Origin: Oscillospiraceae bacterium
Lineage (GTDB): Bacteria > Bacillota > Clostridia > Oscillospirales > Ruminococcaceae
DNA length: 64,000 bases
Direction: 5' to 3'
Assembly: GCA_902798695.1 (NCBI GenBank)
Contig: CADBXK010000001.1
Coordinates: 620,001-684,000 of the forward strand
Shown: piece after piece, positions 46,766-55,917 of the stretch
Layout: each line of letters opens with the position of its first letter
How positions within the stretch are numbered: position 1 is the first letter of the stretch
Program-made: the position numbers and the translations under genes
Notes under the pieces: model-generated
Databases searched by the model: none
Seen by the model: the letters and a program-made list of their open reading frames with translations, nothing else
What the model was told of the DNA's origin: nothing

Positions 46766-47219
46766 TAATATATTATCAAATGTTATAATATTAGAAGAGA
46801 ATTCTAACTTTAATATTGATTCTAACGAGTTAGCTTCTTATAAAAACAATAAAAACACTGAACAGTTTGTAAAAAAATTCCAAAATATGCCATTGGCTCA
46901 ATTTGAGGTAAAAGAAAATGATAGCCACTTAACAAGTTTTGTTGATACTTCACAGGATGGTATTTTGTTAATAAGTGTTCCATATGAATACGGTTGGGAA
47001 GCATATGTGGATGGTCAACGAACCGATATCTTAAAAGCCGACTATGGATTTTCAGCAATAAATTTAAATAAAGGTTCTCATAATATAGAATTAAAATTTA
47101 ATTTACCGTGGTTTAAAGAAGGAATAATTATTAGCGCTTTTACTTTGCTAATTTTATTGATATTAATATTCTATCAGAATAAAAACAGGAGGATTATTTT
47201 GTCAAATGATAAACTTTAA
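46755..47219 (+). pseudogene. 5'-truncated yfhO-like remnant
   Basis: An open frame from just after a TAG at 46752 to the stop at 47217-47219 encodes the C-terminal end of a YfhO-family membrane protein: GILLISVPYEYGWEAYVDGQ, then LNKGSHNIELKFNLPWFK, then one membrane span. Whole members of this family exceed 800 residues. The frame is open from the end of the GtrII gene, which suggests a deletion that joined the two. An ATG at 46887 exists but has no ribosome site. It overlaps the start of the aminotransferase gene by 14 bases. Confidence 0.72.
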
Positions 47220-48336
47220 TGAACCGCCATTTCTTGGCAAAGAAATTGAATACATAAAGGAAGCCTTTGAAAATAAAAAGGTTTGCGGTGATGGAAAATT
47301 CACAAAATTATGTAATAAATGGATAGAGGACAAAACGGGAACTGCAAAAGCATTGTTAACAACTTCTTGCACGAGTGCGCTTGAAATGGCCGCTATGCTA
47401 TGCGATATAAAACCTGGCGACGAAGTCATTATGCCATCTTTTACATTTGTATCAACAGCTAACGCTTTTGTTCTAAGAGGTGCTAAAGTAGTATTCATTG
47501 ATATTAGACCAGATACTATGAACATAGATGAGAATCTAATTGAAGATGCAATAACACCTAAAACTAAAGCAATTGTTCCAGTACATTATGCCGGGGTTTC
47601 GTGTGAAATGAATAAAATAATGGAAATTGCTAAAAAATATAATTTAAAAGTTATAGAAGATGCAGCGCAAGGTGTAACAAGTTCATACTATGGAAAAGCT
47701 TTAGGAACCATTGGAGATTTTGGATGCTATAGTTTTCACGAAACCAAAAATTACAGCATGGGTGAAGGCGGAGCAATACTTTTAAAAGATTCAAAAAACG
47801 CTGAATTAGCTGAAATCATAAGAGAAAAAGGTACTAATCGAAGCAAATTTTTCAGAGGTCAAATTGACAAATACACTTGGGTAAATAGCGGATCATCATA
47901 TTTACCAAGTGACATTAACGCTGCTTGTCTATGGACTCAATTCGAAAATGTAGATGATATTTACAATGACCGTATGTCATCCTGGAATTTATATAAAAAA
48001 GGTCTTATGAATTTGCAAGAAAAAGGTTTAATAGAATTACAAAATATACCAGAAGGTTGCGTTCATAATGCACATATGTTTTACATAAAAGTAAAAGACT
48101 TAAACACTAGAACAAAACTTTTATCTTATTTGAAAGAACATGGCATTGGTGCAGTTTTCCACTATATTCCTCTTCATTCAGCTCCAGCAGGATTAAAATA
48201 TTGTAGATTCCATGGAGAAGATAAATTTACAACAAAAGAAAGCGAAAGACTAATAAGACTACCACTATATTATGGTCTTAAATATATCGATGTTGAATTC
48301 ATAATTAATAATGTTAATGAATTTTTTTGTAAATAA
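47206..48336 (+). CDS. wecE: dTDP-4-amino-4,6-dideoxygalactose transaminase
   Basis: PLP-dependent sugar aminotransferase of 376 residues, very similar to E. coli WecE along its whole length: INFNEPPFLGKEI, GDEVIMPSFTFVSTANAFV, SCEMNKIMEIAKKYN, and SFHETKNYSMGEGGA with the PLP lysine at 181. It converts dTDP-4-keto-6-deoxyglucose to the 4-amino sugar. GGAGG lies 13 bases before the ATG, which is long, but the protein start matches the family. It is probably paired with the WecD-like acetyltransferase at 52374. Genes making the dTDP-keto sugar (rmlA, rmlB) are not in this window. Confidence 0.93.
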   Translation: MINFNEPPFLGKEIEYIKEAFENKKVCGDGKFTKLCNKWIEDKTGTAKALLTTSCTSALEMAAMLCDIKPGDEVIMPSFTFVSTANAFVLRGAKVVFIDIRPDTMNIDENLIEDAITPKTKAIVPVHYAGVSCEMNKIMEIAKKYNLKVIEDAAQGVTSSYYGKALGTIGDFGCYSFHETKNYSMGEGGAILLKDSKNAELAEIIREKGTNRSKFFRGQIDKYTWVNSGSSYLPSDINAACLWTQFENVDDIYNDRMSSWNLYKKGLMNLQEKGLIELQNIPEGCVHNAHMFYIKVKDLNTRTKLLSYLKEHGIGAVFHYIPLHSAPAGLKYCRFHGEDKFTTKESERLIRLPLYYGLKYIDVEFIINNVNEFFCK

Positions 48337-48736
48337 ATATAAAATATCAAAAAAATTCATAATTAATAGCTAAAAACAAACTGTACAGTGTGAAAAAACG
48401 GTTTACTGTTTATTACAAAAAGCAAAAATTGATAAACCCTTAATTTTCACTTATTTGCACGATATAAACAATTTTAACAAAGAGTCAAATTTTTAAAAAT
48501 TTTTATTGAAAAAGATAACAAAAACAAAAAAATATAGCAAAATTGACATCACACATTTTTCAAACTTAAAAACACCAAAAATATTTTAAAAGTTGTAAAA
48601 ATTATTCTGTCACTATAAATATCTATAATTATAACTAATATCAAAAATAAGACTCGCTCAAAAAATTCATTGTTAATGGTGAATATCGTGGTGTGGATTG
48701 TTATATCTATATTAAACTCAGAATGGAGAAAAATAA
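48337..48736 (+). other. Non-coding gap inside the glycan locus
   Basis: Four hundred bases of about 80% A+T without a supportable gene or terminator. A TTGACA near 48544 lacks a good -10 at the right distance, and TATAAT near 48632 lacks a clear -35. A promoter for the second half of the locus is likely here but not pinned down. Confidence 0.5.
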
Positions 48737-49687
48737 ATGAATAAGTTATCTTTTGTGATTCCTTGTTATAATTCTGAACAAACTATAAAAGATGTCGTTA
48801 ATTCAATAAAAAAAGAACTTGAAAGTAAATATTTGAGCAACTATGAGATCATCCTTGTAAATGACTTTTCTAGAGACAACACAAGTGCTGTCATAGAAAA
48901 ATTAGCGCAAAATGACCAAAAAATAGTGGCTATAAATTTTTCTAAAAATTTCGGACAACATTCAGCTCTAATGGCCGGATTTAGAAACTCTACAGGAGAT
49001 ATTATCATTTACTTAGATGACGACGGACAATGCCCGGTGGACAAAGTTTTTGAATTAATTGAACCCCTAAAAAATGGATTTGATATTTCAATTGCAGATT
49101 ATGGTAAAAAGAAGCAGTCCAAATTTAAAAATTTTGGAAGCAAAGTAAATGATATAATGGCTGAACGTCTAATTAATAAGCCCAAGGACCTTAAACTTAG
49201 TAATTTTGGTGCGATGAAGAGATTTGTAGTCGACGAAATCATAAGATATAAAAATTGCTATCCATATATTGCTGGTTTAATGCTGAGAACAACTTCTAAT
49301 ATTGCAAATGTAAAAATGGAAGAAAATGAAAGGCAATCTGGATCAACTAACTATAACTTACGAAAATTGTTGTCTCTTTGGCTTAATGGATTTACCTCAT
49401 TTTCTGTAAAACCTTTGAGAATTACAACAATTATTGGTATTTTGTTTGCTTTGATAGGTTTTATTTTTGGTTTATATACCATTATAAATAAACTCTTTAT
49501 AAATAATAATATAGCATGGGGTTACAGCACTATTGTATCGCTTCTAACATTCTTTAATGGTATAACACTCATGGTATTGGGTATGATAGGCGAATATATT
49601 GGAAGAATTTTTATAAGTTTAAATAAATCGCCACAATATGTAATTAAAAATAGTATAAATTTAAACAAGAAAGAGGATCAGAAATAA
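48737..49687 (+). CDS. GtrB/ArnC-like polyprenyl-phosphate glycosyltransferase
   Basis: Membrane-attached GT2 enzyme of 316 residues. LSFVIPCYNSEQTIKDVV, VNDFSRDNTS, NFSKNFGQHSALMAGFRNS and LDDDGQCPVDKV are the motifs of the DPM1/GtrB/ArnC group, which transfer a sugar from a nucleotide to undecaprenyl phosphate. Two C-terminal spans (about 230-255 and 268-292) anchor it. GGAG precedes the ATG. Its stop overlaps the next ATG by one base. It supplies the lipid donor for the GT-C-like enzymes of the locus. Confidence 0.92.
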   Translation: MNKLSFVIPCYNSEQTIKDVVNSIKKELESKYLSNYEIILVNDFSRDNTSAVIEKLAQNDQKIVAINFSKNFGQHSALMAGFRNSTGDIIIYLDDDGQCPVDKVFELIEPLKNGFDISIADYGKKKQSKFKNFGSKVNDIMAERLINKPKDLKLSNFGAMKRFVVDEIIRYKNCYPYIAGLMLRTTSNIANVKMEENERQSGSTNYNLRKLLSLWLNGFTSFSVKPLRITTIIGILFALIGFIFGLYTIINKLFINNNIAWGYSTIVSLLTFFNGITLMVLGMIGEYIGRIFISLNKSPQYVIKNSINLNKKEDQK

Positions 49688-50838
49688 TGAATAATATAAA
49701 AACAAAGAGAAAAATAAATACTACTTGGATTTTTTCTATTGCTACTACAATTATTTTCTGTTTAATTTTAATTCCATTGTATAAAAATCAAACAATTATA
49801 GAACTACATACCAATTCTGATCTATGGCCTCATATAAAAGCTGGATTATCTGAAAATAATGGTTATAGTTTAACATATATTATTTTAGGATTTTTATGGA
49901 AACTTCCTCGTTATCATAATGTTATTGTTAGCTTGTTTTTGATGACGTTGAACATATTAAGTATAATTTTTACTTATATGTTTTTTAAAATTTATTTAAA
50001 AAACATACCAAAAGAGTATTTATACTTAGCATCTTTAACATGTAATATTTATATGCCAATACACATGCCTCAACTTCATGTTTCTCCTTATATAGGAGTG
50101 TTTTGTTTCAATTTGTATCATAATTCAACATACCAAGCCATGAAACCTTTCGCAGTGTTATCAATAATAATTTTTATAAAATTATTTAATAAATATTATG
50201 ATAAAACAATTTCAATTTTAGAATGGATTTCTTTTGCTTCTTGTCTGTTTATAACAACATGGTTTAAACCAAGCTTTATGTTTGGATTTGCACCGTGTAT
50301 GTTGGTTATTATGATCATGGATTTTATAAAAAGAAAAGGTAAAAACATATTAAATTATATTGTATTTGGAACAACAACCTTCCCTAGCTTACTCTTGATG
50401 TTATGGCAACAAAAACAACTTTTCGATCAACAAAATGGTATTGAATTTGGATTTCTTAAAGTATGGATGTTACATACAAAAAATCCATTGATAGGTCTTA
50501 TTTTATCAATTTCATTTCCGTTAGTTGTGTTAATATTTTCTTATAAAGACTTATTGGTAGATAAAATATACCAATTTGGTTGGTTTTTTGCAGTTGTTAA
50601 TATTTCTATTTTTGCTTTCCTATGTGAATCTGGAGGAAGATTTGAGCACGGTAACTTAGGTTGGGGCGCACAATTTGCTGTCGGAATACTGTTTATTACA
50701 TCTATGTATAAATTCTTGCATAAAATTAAAAATATCAGTAAATTTAAAGTAGGCATTACTTCTGCCATTTTGGGTATGCATGTGCTTTGTGGGGTAAATT
50801 ATATTCTAAAATATCTTTTCACATATAATTTTGTATAG
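49687..50838 (+). CDS. Multi-spanning membrane protein, GT-C-like
   Basis: Protein of 383 residues with about ten spans. The first external loop has HTNSDLWPHIKAGLSENNGY, an acidic loop in the position where GT-C enzymes bind a metal and lipid donor. TTWFKPSFMFGFAPCMLV follows near residue 192. Similar small multispan proteins occur in exopolysaccharide loci. It starts on the last base of the GtrB-like stop codon, so it is coupled to it and is probably the transferase that uses that lipid sugar. Assignment tentative. Confidence 0.65.
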   Translation: MNNIKTKRKINTTWIFSIATTIIFCLILIPLYKNQTIIELHTNSDLWPHIKAGLSENNGYSLTYIILGFLWKLPRYHNVIVSLFLMTLNILSIIFTYMFFKIYLKNIPKEYLYLASLTCNIYMPIHMPQLHVSPYIGVFCFNLYHNSTYQAMKPFAVLSIIIFIKLFNKYYDKTISILEWISFASCLFITTWFKPSFMFGFAPCMLVIMIMDFIKRKGKNILNYIVFGTTTFPSLLLMLWQQKQLFDQQNGIEFGFLKVWMLHTKNPLIGLILSISFPLVVLIFSYKDLLVDKIYQFGWFFAVVNISIFAFLCESGGRFEHGNLGWGAQFAVGILFITSMYKFLHKIKNISKFKVGITSAILGMHVLCGVNYILKYLFTYNFV

Positions 50839-50860
50839 AGTGAGGTAGCATATATTAACC

Positions 50861-52372
50861 ATGAAAAGTTCAAAAATAATAAGATACGTACTTTACATCA
50901 CGTATATTTTATCTCCTCTAATACTCATTTTATTATTATCCTTTATCTGTAATTGTAATGCATTTATTGGACATCCTATATGGAGTGATGAATTTGGTTA
51001 TTGGAAGGAAGTATTTTCTTTTACTAATCATGACTTTAATACTGGATATATGGGATTTAATGAACTTACTCCTAAAATTGGTCGATTCAGTACTCACGGC
51101 TTTTTCCCAGCATTTTTTTACTACCCGTTCGCCAAAATATTAGGGTGGCCAGCTAATGGAATTGTTATTTCTAATTTAATTTTTACAGTTATTTGCTTTA
51201 CTTTAGTTACTATTTTATATAAACCAAACATATCTCAGACTATTAAAATGACTTTTTTATATTTATTTTTCCCGCCAATTATTCTGTATGCAGCAACATC
51301 TATGACTGAAATTTTACATTACGGTTTTTTGGTATTATTTTTTTTGTTTTTTTATAAGTATTGTAATTCAAAAACAAAAAACAAAAAATATTTTTTATTT
51401 CTAACAATATTAATTGGTACAATTTCTTCATTATATAGAATTACATATATTTTATTATTCCTCATACCAGTGTTTATTTTAAGTGATCTCAAACTCAAAA
51501 AATTTATTAAGTTGTTTTTATATTGGGTTTTATATTCAGGATTCCTCTACTACATAACTTCAATTTTTATTGCTCCGTACCCATTTTGGATTACGTATAA
51601 AATTAGCCATGCACCCAGCTTAAATTCAGCAATTGAAATACTTATTTCTAATTTTAAATCTAATATTAAAAATTGGATTAATATAACTAATGGAGCCAAA
51701 ATTGAAGTCTATTTTAGATTTTTTTATTTATTACTTTTGACACTATATTTTTTACTCATATTTTTTAGAACATCTTTTAAAAAAAGTAAAAAAGATTTTA
51801 TAAGTATTTCCTTGCGAGAAAAATTCAGTTGCTTTTATATCGCTCAATTTATTTTATTATTTGTACCATTCATTATTATTTTAATGATATACGATGTTTT
51901 TGCATATCGAGATCTTAGAGCATTAGCTCCTTTTTGGTGGATTTCATTTTTTAATTTAATTATATATAAAAAAACTCTTACACTTAAATTTTTTAAACTG
52001 ATTTTTATTACATTTTTTATAATTAGTACATTTAATACATCTTCTTGGATTCAAAGTTTTCAAATAAGTAATACCGGACGGTTTGCAGATACTCAAAAAA
52101 GAGACTTTACTTTAATCCAAAATGTGGTACAATATAAAATAGATGTTAAAGATCCGTTTGAAAATACTATTGCAACTGATGTCGAATTTGATTTTGAACT
52201 TTGCTCTAATTTACATCCTGGAATTGGAATTGAATGGTTACCCTCTGATTTTAATTTAGAAAATTGCAAAAGTAAATATTTACTTATTAATAAAAATCAA
52301 AATATAAATGGATATGAACGTAAAGGCAAGACAGAATTTGGATATCTATATGAAAAAGAGAAGGTGAATTAA
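50861..52372 (+). CDS. Multi-spanning membrane protein, GT-C glycosyltransferase-like
   Basis: Protein of 503 residues with about eleven spans and a soluble C-terminal tail of about 75 residues. The first external loop has HPIWSDEFGYWKEV, the Asp-Glu motif expected in GT-C enzymes, and RFSTHGFFPAFFYYPFAKIL follows. FAYRDLRALAPFWWISFF near residue 345 resembles the late conserved region of PMT-like enzymes. The start is uncertain: GAGG lies 15 bases before the ATG. Probably a second lipid-dependent sugar transferase of the locus. Confidence 0.68.
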   Translation: MKSSKIIRYVLYITYILSPLILILLLSFICNCNAFIGHPIWSDEFGYWKEVFSFTNHDFNTGYMGFNELTPKIGRFSTHGFFPAFFYYPFAKILGWPANGIVISNLIFTVICFTLVTILYKPNISQTIKMTFLYLFFPPIILYAATSMTEILHYGFLVLFFLFFYKYCNSKTKNKKYFLFLTILIGTISSLYRITYILLFLIPVFILSDLKLKKFIKLFLYWVLYSGFLYYITSIFIAPYPFWITYKISHAPSLNSAIEILISNFKSNIKNWINITNGAKIEVYFRFFYLLLLTLYFLLIFFRTSFKKSKKDFISISLREKFSCFYIAQFILLFVPFIIILMIYDVFAYRDLRALAPFWWISFFNLIIYKKTLTLKFFKLIFITFFIISTFNTSSWIQSFQISNTGRFADTQKRDFTLIQNVVQYKIDVKDPFENTIATDVEFDFELCSNLHPGIGIEWLPSDFNLENCKSKYLLINKNQNINGYERKGKTEFGYLYEKEKVN

Positions 52373-52373
52373 T

Positions 52374-53099
52374 TTGAAAGTCATTAACGCAGTTTGGGAA
52401 AAAAGAAATTTGGGAGTAAGTTGCAATGAAATAAGCATAGAACCCAATGACACTGCTAATTTTACAAAAAAAGAACTACCACTAAATGAATCTGAATATA
52501 CGGTAGTTAAAGTGCCTAACGGAAAGTTTGACATAATGTTTTTACTCAAAGAGCTAGGATACACATATGTAGAGTCAAGCATAAATTTAGTACATGATTT
52601 AAAAGAGATTAGACTAAATCCGCTTCAACAGAGAGTCATGGATAGCATATCTTACTCCGAAATGAACAATAATGACATTGATGAATTATTTAATGAAATA
52701 AGAAAAGGTATTTTTACCACCGATAGAATTTATATCGATCCATATTTTAATAGTGATCAGGCTGCAAATCGCTATATAAACTGGATTTCAGATGAATTGG
52801 ATAAAGGTTGTAAAATTTTTAAATTAACGTTTAAAGATGCTTCCATTGGTTTTTTCACTTTTAAAGATATTGGAAACAATGTTTGTTATCCTTTTTTAGC
52901 TGGGATGTATAAGGATTATTTAAAATCTGGACTTGGAATGAGTACAATTGAAAAACCTTTAAAAGAAGCAATAAAAAGCGGCTATAAAAAATATTCTACA
53001 TTTATATCTTCAAATAATATAAATACATTTAGTGCTCATGTAGCTTTAAATTTTTCGTTTAAAAAAATATATCACGTGTATATAAAACATACAATATAG
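52374..53099 (+). CDS. GNAT acetyltransferase, WecD-like
   Basis: Protein of 241 residues. The two-part layout matches WecD (dTDP-4-amino-4,6-dideoxygalactose acetyltransferase): an N-terminal half with VWEKRNLGVSCNEISIE and LKELGYTYVESSINL, and a C-terminal GNAT half with SIGFFTFKDIGN, AGMYKDYLKSGLGMSTIEKP and a NINTFSAHVALNFSFKKIY ending. Start is TTG 52374 with AAGGTG seven bases before it, directly after the preceding stop. With the WecE homologue it would give a dTDP-4-acetamido-4,6-dideoxyhexose. Confidence 0.78.
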   Translation: MKVINAVWEKRNLGVSCNEISIEPNDTANFTKKELPLNESEYTVVKVPNGKFDIMFLLKELGYTYVESSINLVHDLKEIRLNPLQQRVMDSISYSEMNNNDIDELFNEIRKGIFTTDRIYIDPYFNSDQAANRYINWISDELDKGCKIFKLTFKDASIGFFTFKDIGNNVCYPFLAGMYKDYLKSGLGMSTIEKPLKEAIKSGYKKYSTFISSNNINTFSAHVALNFSFKKIYHVYIKHTI

Positions 53100-53122
53100 T
53101 TATTTAAGAGGAGAAAGTTATT

Positions 53123-53866
53123 GTGCTTTTGAAAGGAAAAAATATTTTTATAACAGGAACAAATAGAGGAATTGGGAAAGCAATACTTACGGAATGTGCA
53201 AAAAATGGAGCTAATGTTTTAGCTCATGCACGTTATGAAAATAATGACTTTTTAAAATTTATTGAACAGCTATCACTGAAATATAATGTATCTATAACTC
53301 CTATTTTTTTTGATATGACTGATATTAACCAAATGAGAAAAACAGTTAAAGAATGTATGAAATCGAATAAAAAAATAGACGTTTTAATAAATAATGCTGG
53401 AATAGCTCACGGAGGTTTATTTCAAATGACACCTGTTGAAAATATTAAAGAAATTTTCAACGTAAATCTGTTTGCCCAAATGGAATTGACACAACTGATT
53501 ATAAAATTAATGACTAGAAACCAGTTTGGAAATATAATAAATATGGCATCTATTTCAGGTTTAGATTTAAAAAGTGGAAATAGTGCTTATGGAACATCCA
53601 AAGCAGCCATAATTGCTTGGACAAAAGTTTTATCTAAAGAACTAGCAACTTACAACATAAGAGTAAATGCTATAGCCCCCGGATTATCTAATACTAATAT
53701 GGCTAATCTTATGGAATCTAAAGCAGGAGAAGAAATGATTCAACATTCTTTAATGAAAAGATTAGGAACTCCTGAAGAAATAGCAAATGTAGCAGTTTTT
53801 TTAGCTAGTGAAAAATCCTCATTCGTAAATGGACAAATTATTAGAGTTGATGGAGGATCTATATGA
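53123..53866 (+). CDS. Short-chain dehydrogenase/reductase (FabG-like)
   Basis: NAD(P)-dependent reductase of 247 residues. ITGTNRGIGKAIL is the cofactor loop, INNAGIAHGG a fold motif, NMASISG with SAYGTSKAA the catalytic Ser-Tyr-Lys, and VNGQIIRVDGG the FabG-like end. Start is GTG 53123 with GGAG nine bases upstream. It overlaps the transketolase gene by four bases (ATGA), the first link in a tightly coupled block. It may reduce a ketone formed by the transketolase or a carrier-bound acyl group. Confidence 0.9.
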   Translation: MLLKGKNIFITGTNRGIGKAILTECAKNGANVLAHARYENNDFLKFIEQLSLKYNVSITPIFFDMTDINQMRKTVKECMKSNKKIDVLINNAGIAHGGLFQMTPVENIKEIFNVNLFAQMELTQLIIKLMTRNQFGNIINMASISGLDLKSGNSAYGTSKAAIIAWTKVLSKELATYNIRVNAIAPGLSNTNMANLMESKAGEEMIQHSLMKRLGTPEEIANVAVFLASEKSSFVNGQIIRVDGGSI

Positions 53867-54687
53867 TAGACAACAATTTAGTAAAAAAGTGTAAAGAAGC
53901 ATCTAAAAGAATGCGAATAAATGCTATAAAAATGACTCATAATGTAGGAAATGTTGGTGCTCATATTGGTGGAGCTCTATCTATGATTGAAATTATGTCT
54001 GTTTTATACCTTGGTGTTATGAAGTATGACATAAAAAATCCGTTGATGGAAAAGAGAGACAGATTTATTTTAAGTAAAGGTCATGGAGTAATAGCTCAAT
54101 ATGCTGCGTTGAAAGAAGCAGGATTCCTCACTGATGAAGATTTATTAACATTTAAACAAAATGAAACCCAGCTTTATGCACACCCTTCAATGAATTTGAA
54201 AATGGGTATAGAATTTTCAAGCGGTAGTTTAGGTCAAGGTTTGTCCTTGGGAGTTGGTACCGCATTAGCTTTAAAACAAAAAAATAATACATCATCTCGA
54301 ATTTTTGTTCTATTAGGTGACGGAGAATGTGATGAGGGTTCAGTTTGGGAAGCTGCTGCTTCTGCTAACCACTATCAATTATCCAATCTTGTTGTAATTG
54401 TCGATAAAAACAATTTACAATATGATGGACAAACAAAAGAAATTCTTTCTATGGATCCTTTAGAAGAAAAGTGGAAGAGTTTTGGTTGGAAAGTATTAAG
54501 TATAAATGGTCACTCCGAAAAAGATCTTTTAACAGCACTCAACAGTAATTCTAACGTACCAATTGCTATTATTGCTAACACTGTAAAAGGAAAAGGAGTA
54601 TCTTTTATGGAAGATAATGTGCTTTGGCATAATAACAGATTAACAGAAAACCAACTTATTCAAGCTATGGAAGAACAGGAGGATTAA
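53863..54687 (+). CDS. Transketolase-like protein, N-terminal (thiamine diphosphate-binding) subunit
   Basis: Protein of 274 residues corresponding to the first third of transketolase. NVGAHIGGALSMIEIM carries a catalytic His region. RFILSKGHGVIAQYAALKEAG is another family motif. LLGDGECDEGSVWEAAASAN, ending in DKNNLQYDG, is the cofactor phosphate/magnesium motif. Split transketolases of this kind occur both in central metabolism and in special two-carbon transfers. It overlaps the SDR gene and lies 3 bases before the C-terminal subunit. Confidence 0.92.
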   Translation: MIDNNLVKKCKEASKRMRINAIKMTHNVGNVGAHIGGALSMIEIMSVLYLGVMKYDIKNPLMEKRDRFILSKGHGVIAQYAALKEAGFLTDEDLLTFKQNETQLYAHPSMNLKMGIEFSSGSLGQGLSLGVGTALALKQKNNTSSRIFVLLGDGECDEGSVWEAAASANHYQLSNLVVIVDKNNLQYDGQTKEILSMDPLEEKWKSFGWKVLSINGHSEKDLLTALNSNSNVPIAIIANTVKGKGVSFMEDNVLWHNNRLTENQLIQAMEEQED

Positions 54688-54690
54688 ACC

Positions 54691-55671
54691 TTGATAGAGT
54701 ATAAAAAATCTAACATAAAATTATGGTCTAGATTAGGTTCTTGTGGAGCTTTTGGGTTTGCTGCAAATGAACTAGCACAAACAAATGACAACGTCTTAAT
54801 GGTCACTTCGGATCTATGTTTTTATTCTGGACTAGATAGGTTTAAATCCCAGTATCCAAACAAACTATTCAATGTTGGAATAGCAGAACAAAATATGGTA
54901 GGAGTAGCATCTGGCTTAGCGAATGAAGGTTTTATTCCATTTGCTACAACTTATGCAACCTTTGCTTCTGCACGTTGCGCAGATCAAGTGAGAGTTAATA
55001 TGGGATATATGAATCTAAATGTAAAATTAGTAGGTCTAACTGCAGGTTTATCTGTGGGAATATTGGGTCCAACACACATTAGCATTGAAGATATAGCTAT
55101 AATAAGATCAATTCCCAACATTGTTATTTTGTCTCCTGCTGATTGTACAGAAACTGTTAAAGCAACCATTGCCGCTTCAAAAATAGATGCTCCTGTATAT
55201 TTACGTTTGTCTGGTCCAATGAACAATCCTATAGTATACACTGATGACTATAATTTTGAAATTGGAAAAGCAATTACATTAATAGAGGGTAAAGATATTT
55301 CGATTATAGCAACTGGTACAATGGTTTATAATTCTTTAAAAGCAGCAGAAATTTTAAAAGAAAAATATTCAATTTGCGCTAGTGTTATCAACATGCACAC
55401 CATAAAACCATTAGATAAAAATGCTGTAGATATGGCTTGCGAATCTAATTTAATAGTTACAGTGGAAGAACACAGTAAAATCGGTGGTTTAGGCTCTGCA
55501 GTGTCGGAATATCTATCTGAAAAAACAAATAAGCCGCCACAACTTATATTGGGTCTCAGTGATGAATATAAACATGCTGGAAGTTATGACTATTTAATAC
55601 AACAATATGGACTAACTCCAGAAAAAATAGCGGACAACATTTTGAAAAAATATAAAAATATAGAGAGGTAA
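54691..55671 (+). CDS. Transketolase-like protein, C-terminal subunit
   Basis: Protein of 326 residues with the pyrimidine-binding and C-terminal domains. FNVGIAEQNMVGVASGLANE contains the catalytic glutamate that activates the thiamine ring. GPTHISIEDIAIIRSIPN and VNMHTIKPLD-like stretches follow. It starts at TTG 54691 with AGGAGG eight bases upstream. With the previous gene it forms a complete enzyme able to move a two-carbon ketol unit to an aldehyde. The location between an SDR and an acyl carrier protein is unusual. Confidence 0.92.
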   Translation: MIEYKKSNIKLWSRLGSCGAFGFAANELAQTNDNVLMVTSDLCFYSGLDRFKSQYPNKLFNVGIAEQNMVGVASGLANEGFIPFATTYATFASARCADQVRVNMGYMNLNVKLVGLTAGLSVGILGPTHISIEDIAIIRSIPNIVILSPADCTETVKATIAASKIDAPVYLRLSGPMNNPIVYTDDYNFEIGKAITLIEGKDISIIATGTMVYNSLKAAEILKEKYSICASVINMHTIKPLDKNAVDMACESNLIVTVEEHSKIGGLGSAVSEYLSEKTNKPPQLILGLSDEYKHAGSYDYLIQQYGLTPEKIADNILKKYKNIER

Positions 55672-55677
55672 AACATT

Positions 55678-55917
55678 ATGACAAATTTAGAAAAATACAC
55701 AAAGGCATTTGAAGAAACTTTTAATATCACAGCAGAACAGACAAAAGGTCTTGAATATCAAGCAATTAGTGAATGGGATTCTGTTGGTCACATGAGCTTA
55801 ATAGCAGCTTTAGAGGATGCTTTCGACATAATGATGGATACTGATGACATTATCGACTTTAGCTCTTTTGAAAAAGGTAAGGAGATACTTGCAAAGTATG
55901 ATGTGGACGTTAAGTAA
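55678..55917 (+). CDS. Acyl carrier protein
   Basis: Carrier protein of 79 residues. The phosphopantetheine site is WDSVGHMSL (Ser35), in the helix II position, and the rest is an acidic four-helix pattern with ALEDAFDIMMDTDDIIDF. It is distinct from housekeeping AcpP, which has DSLD. GAGAGG precedes the ATG. Its 3' end overlaps the ligase gene by 20 bases. Sfp-type activation could come from the gene at 63200. Confidence 0.92.
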   Translation: MTNLEKYTKAFEETFNITAEQTKGLEYQAISEWDSVGHMSLIAALEDAFDIMMDTDDIIDFSSFEKGKEILAKYDVDVK

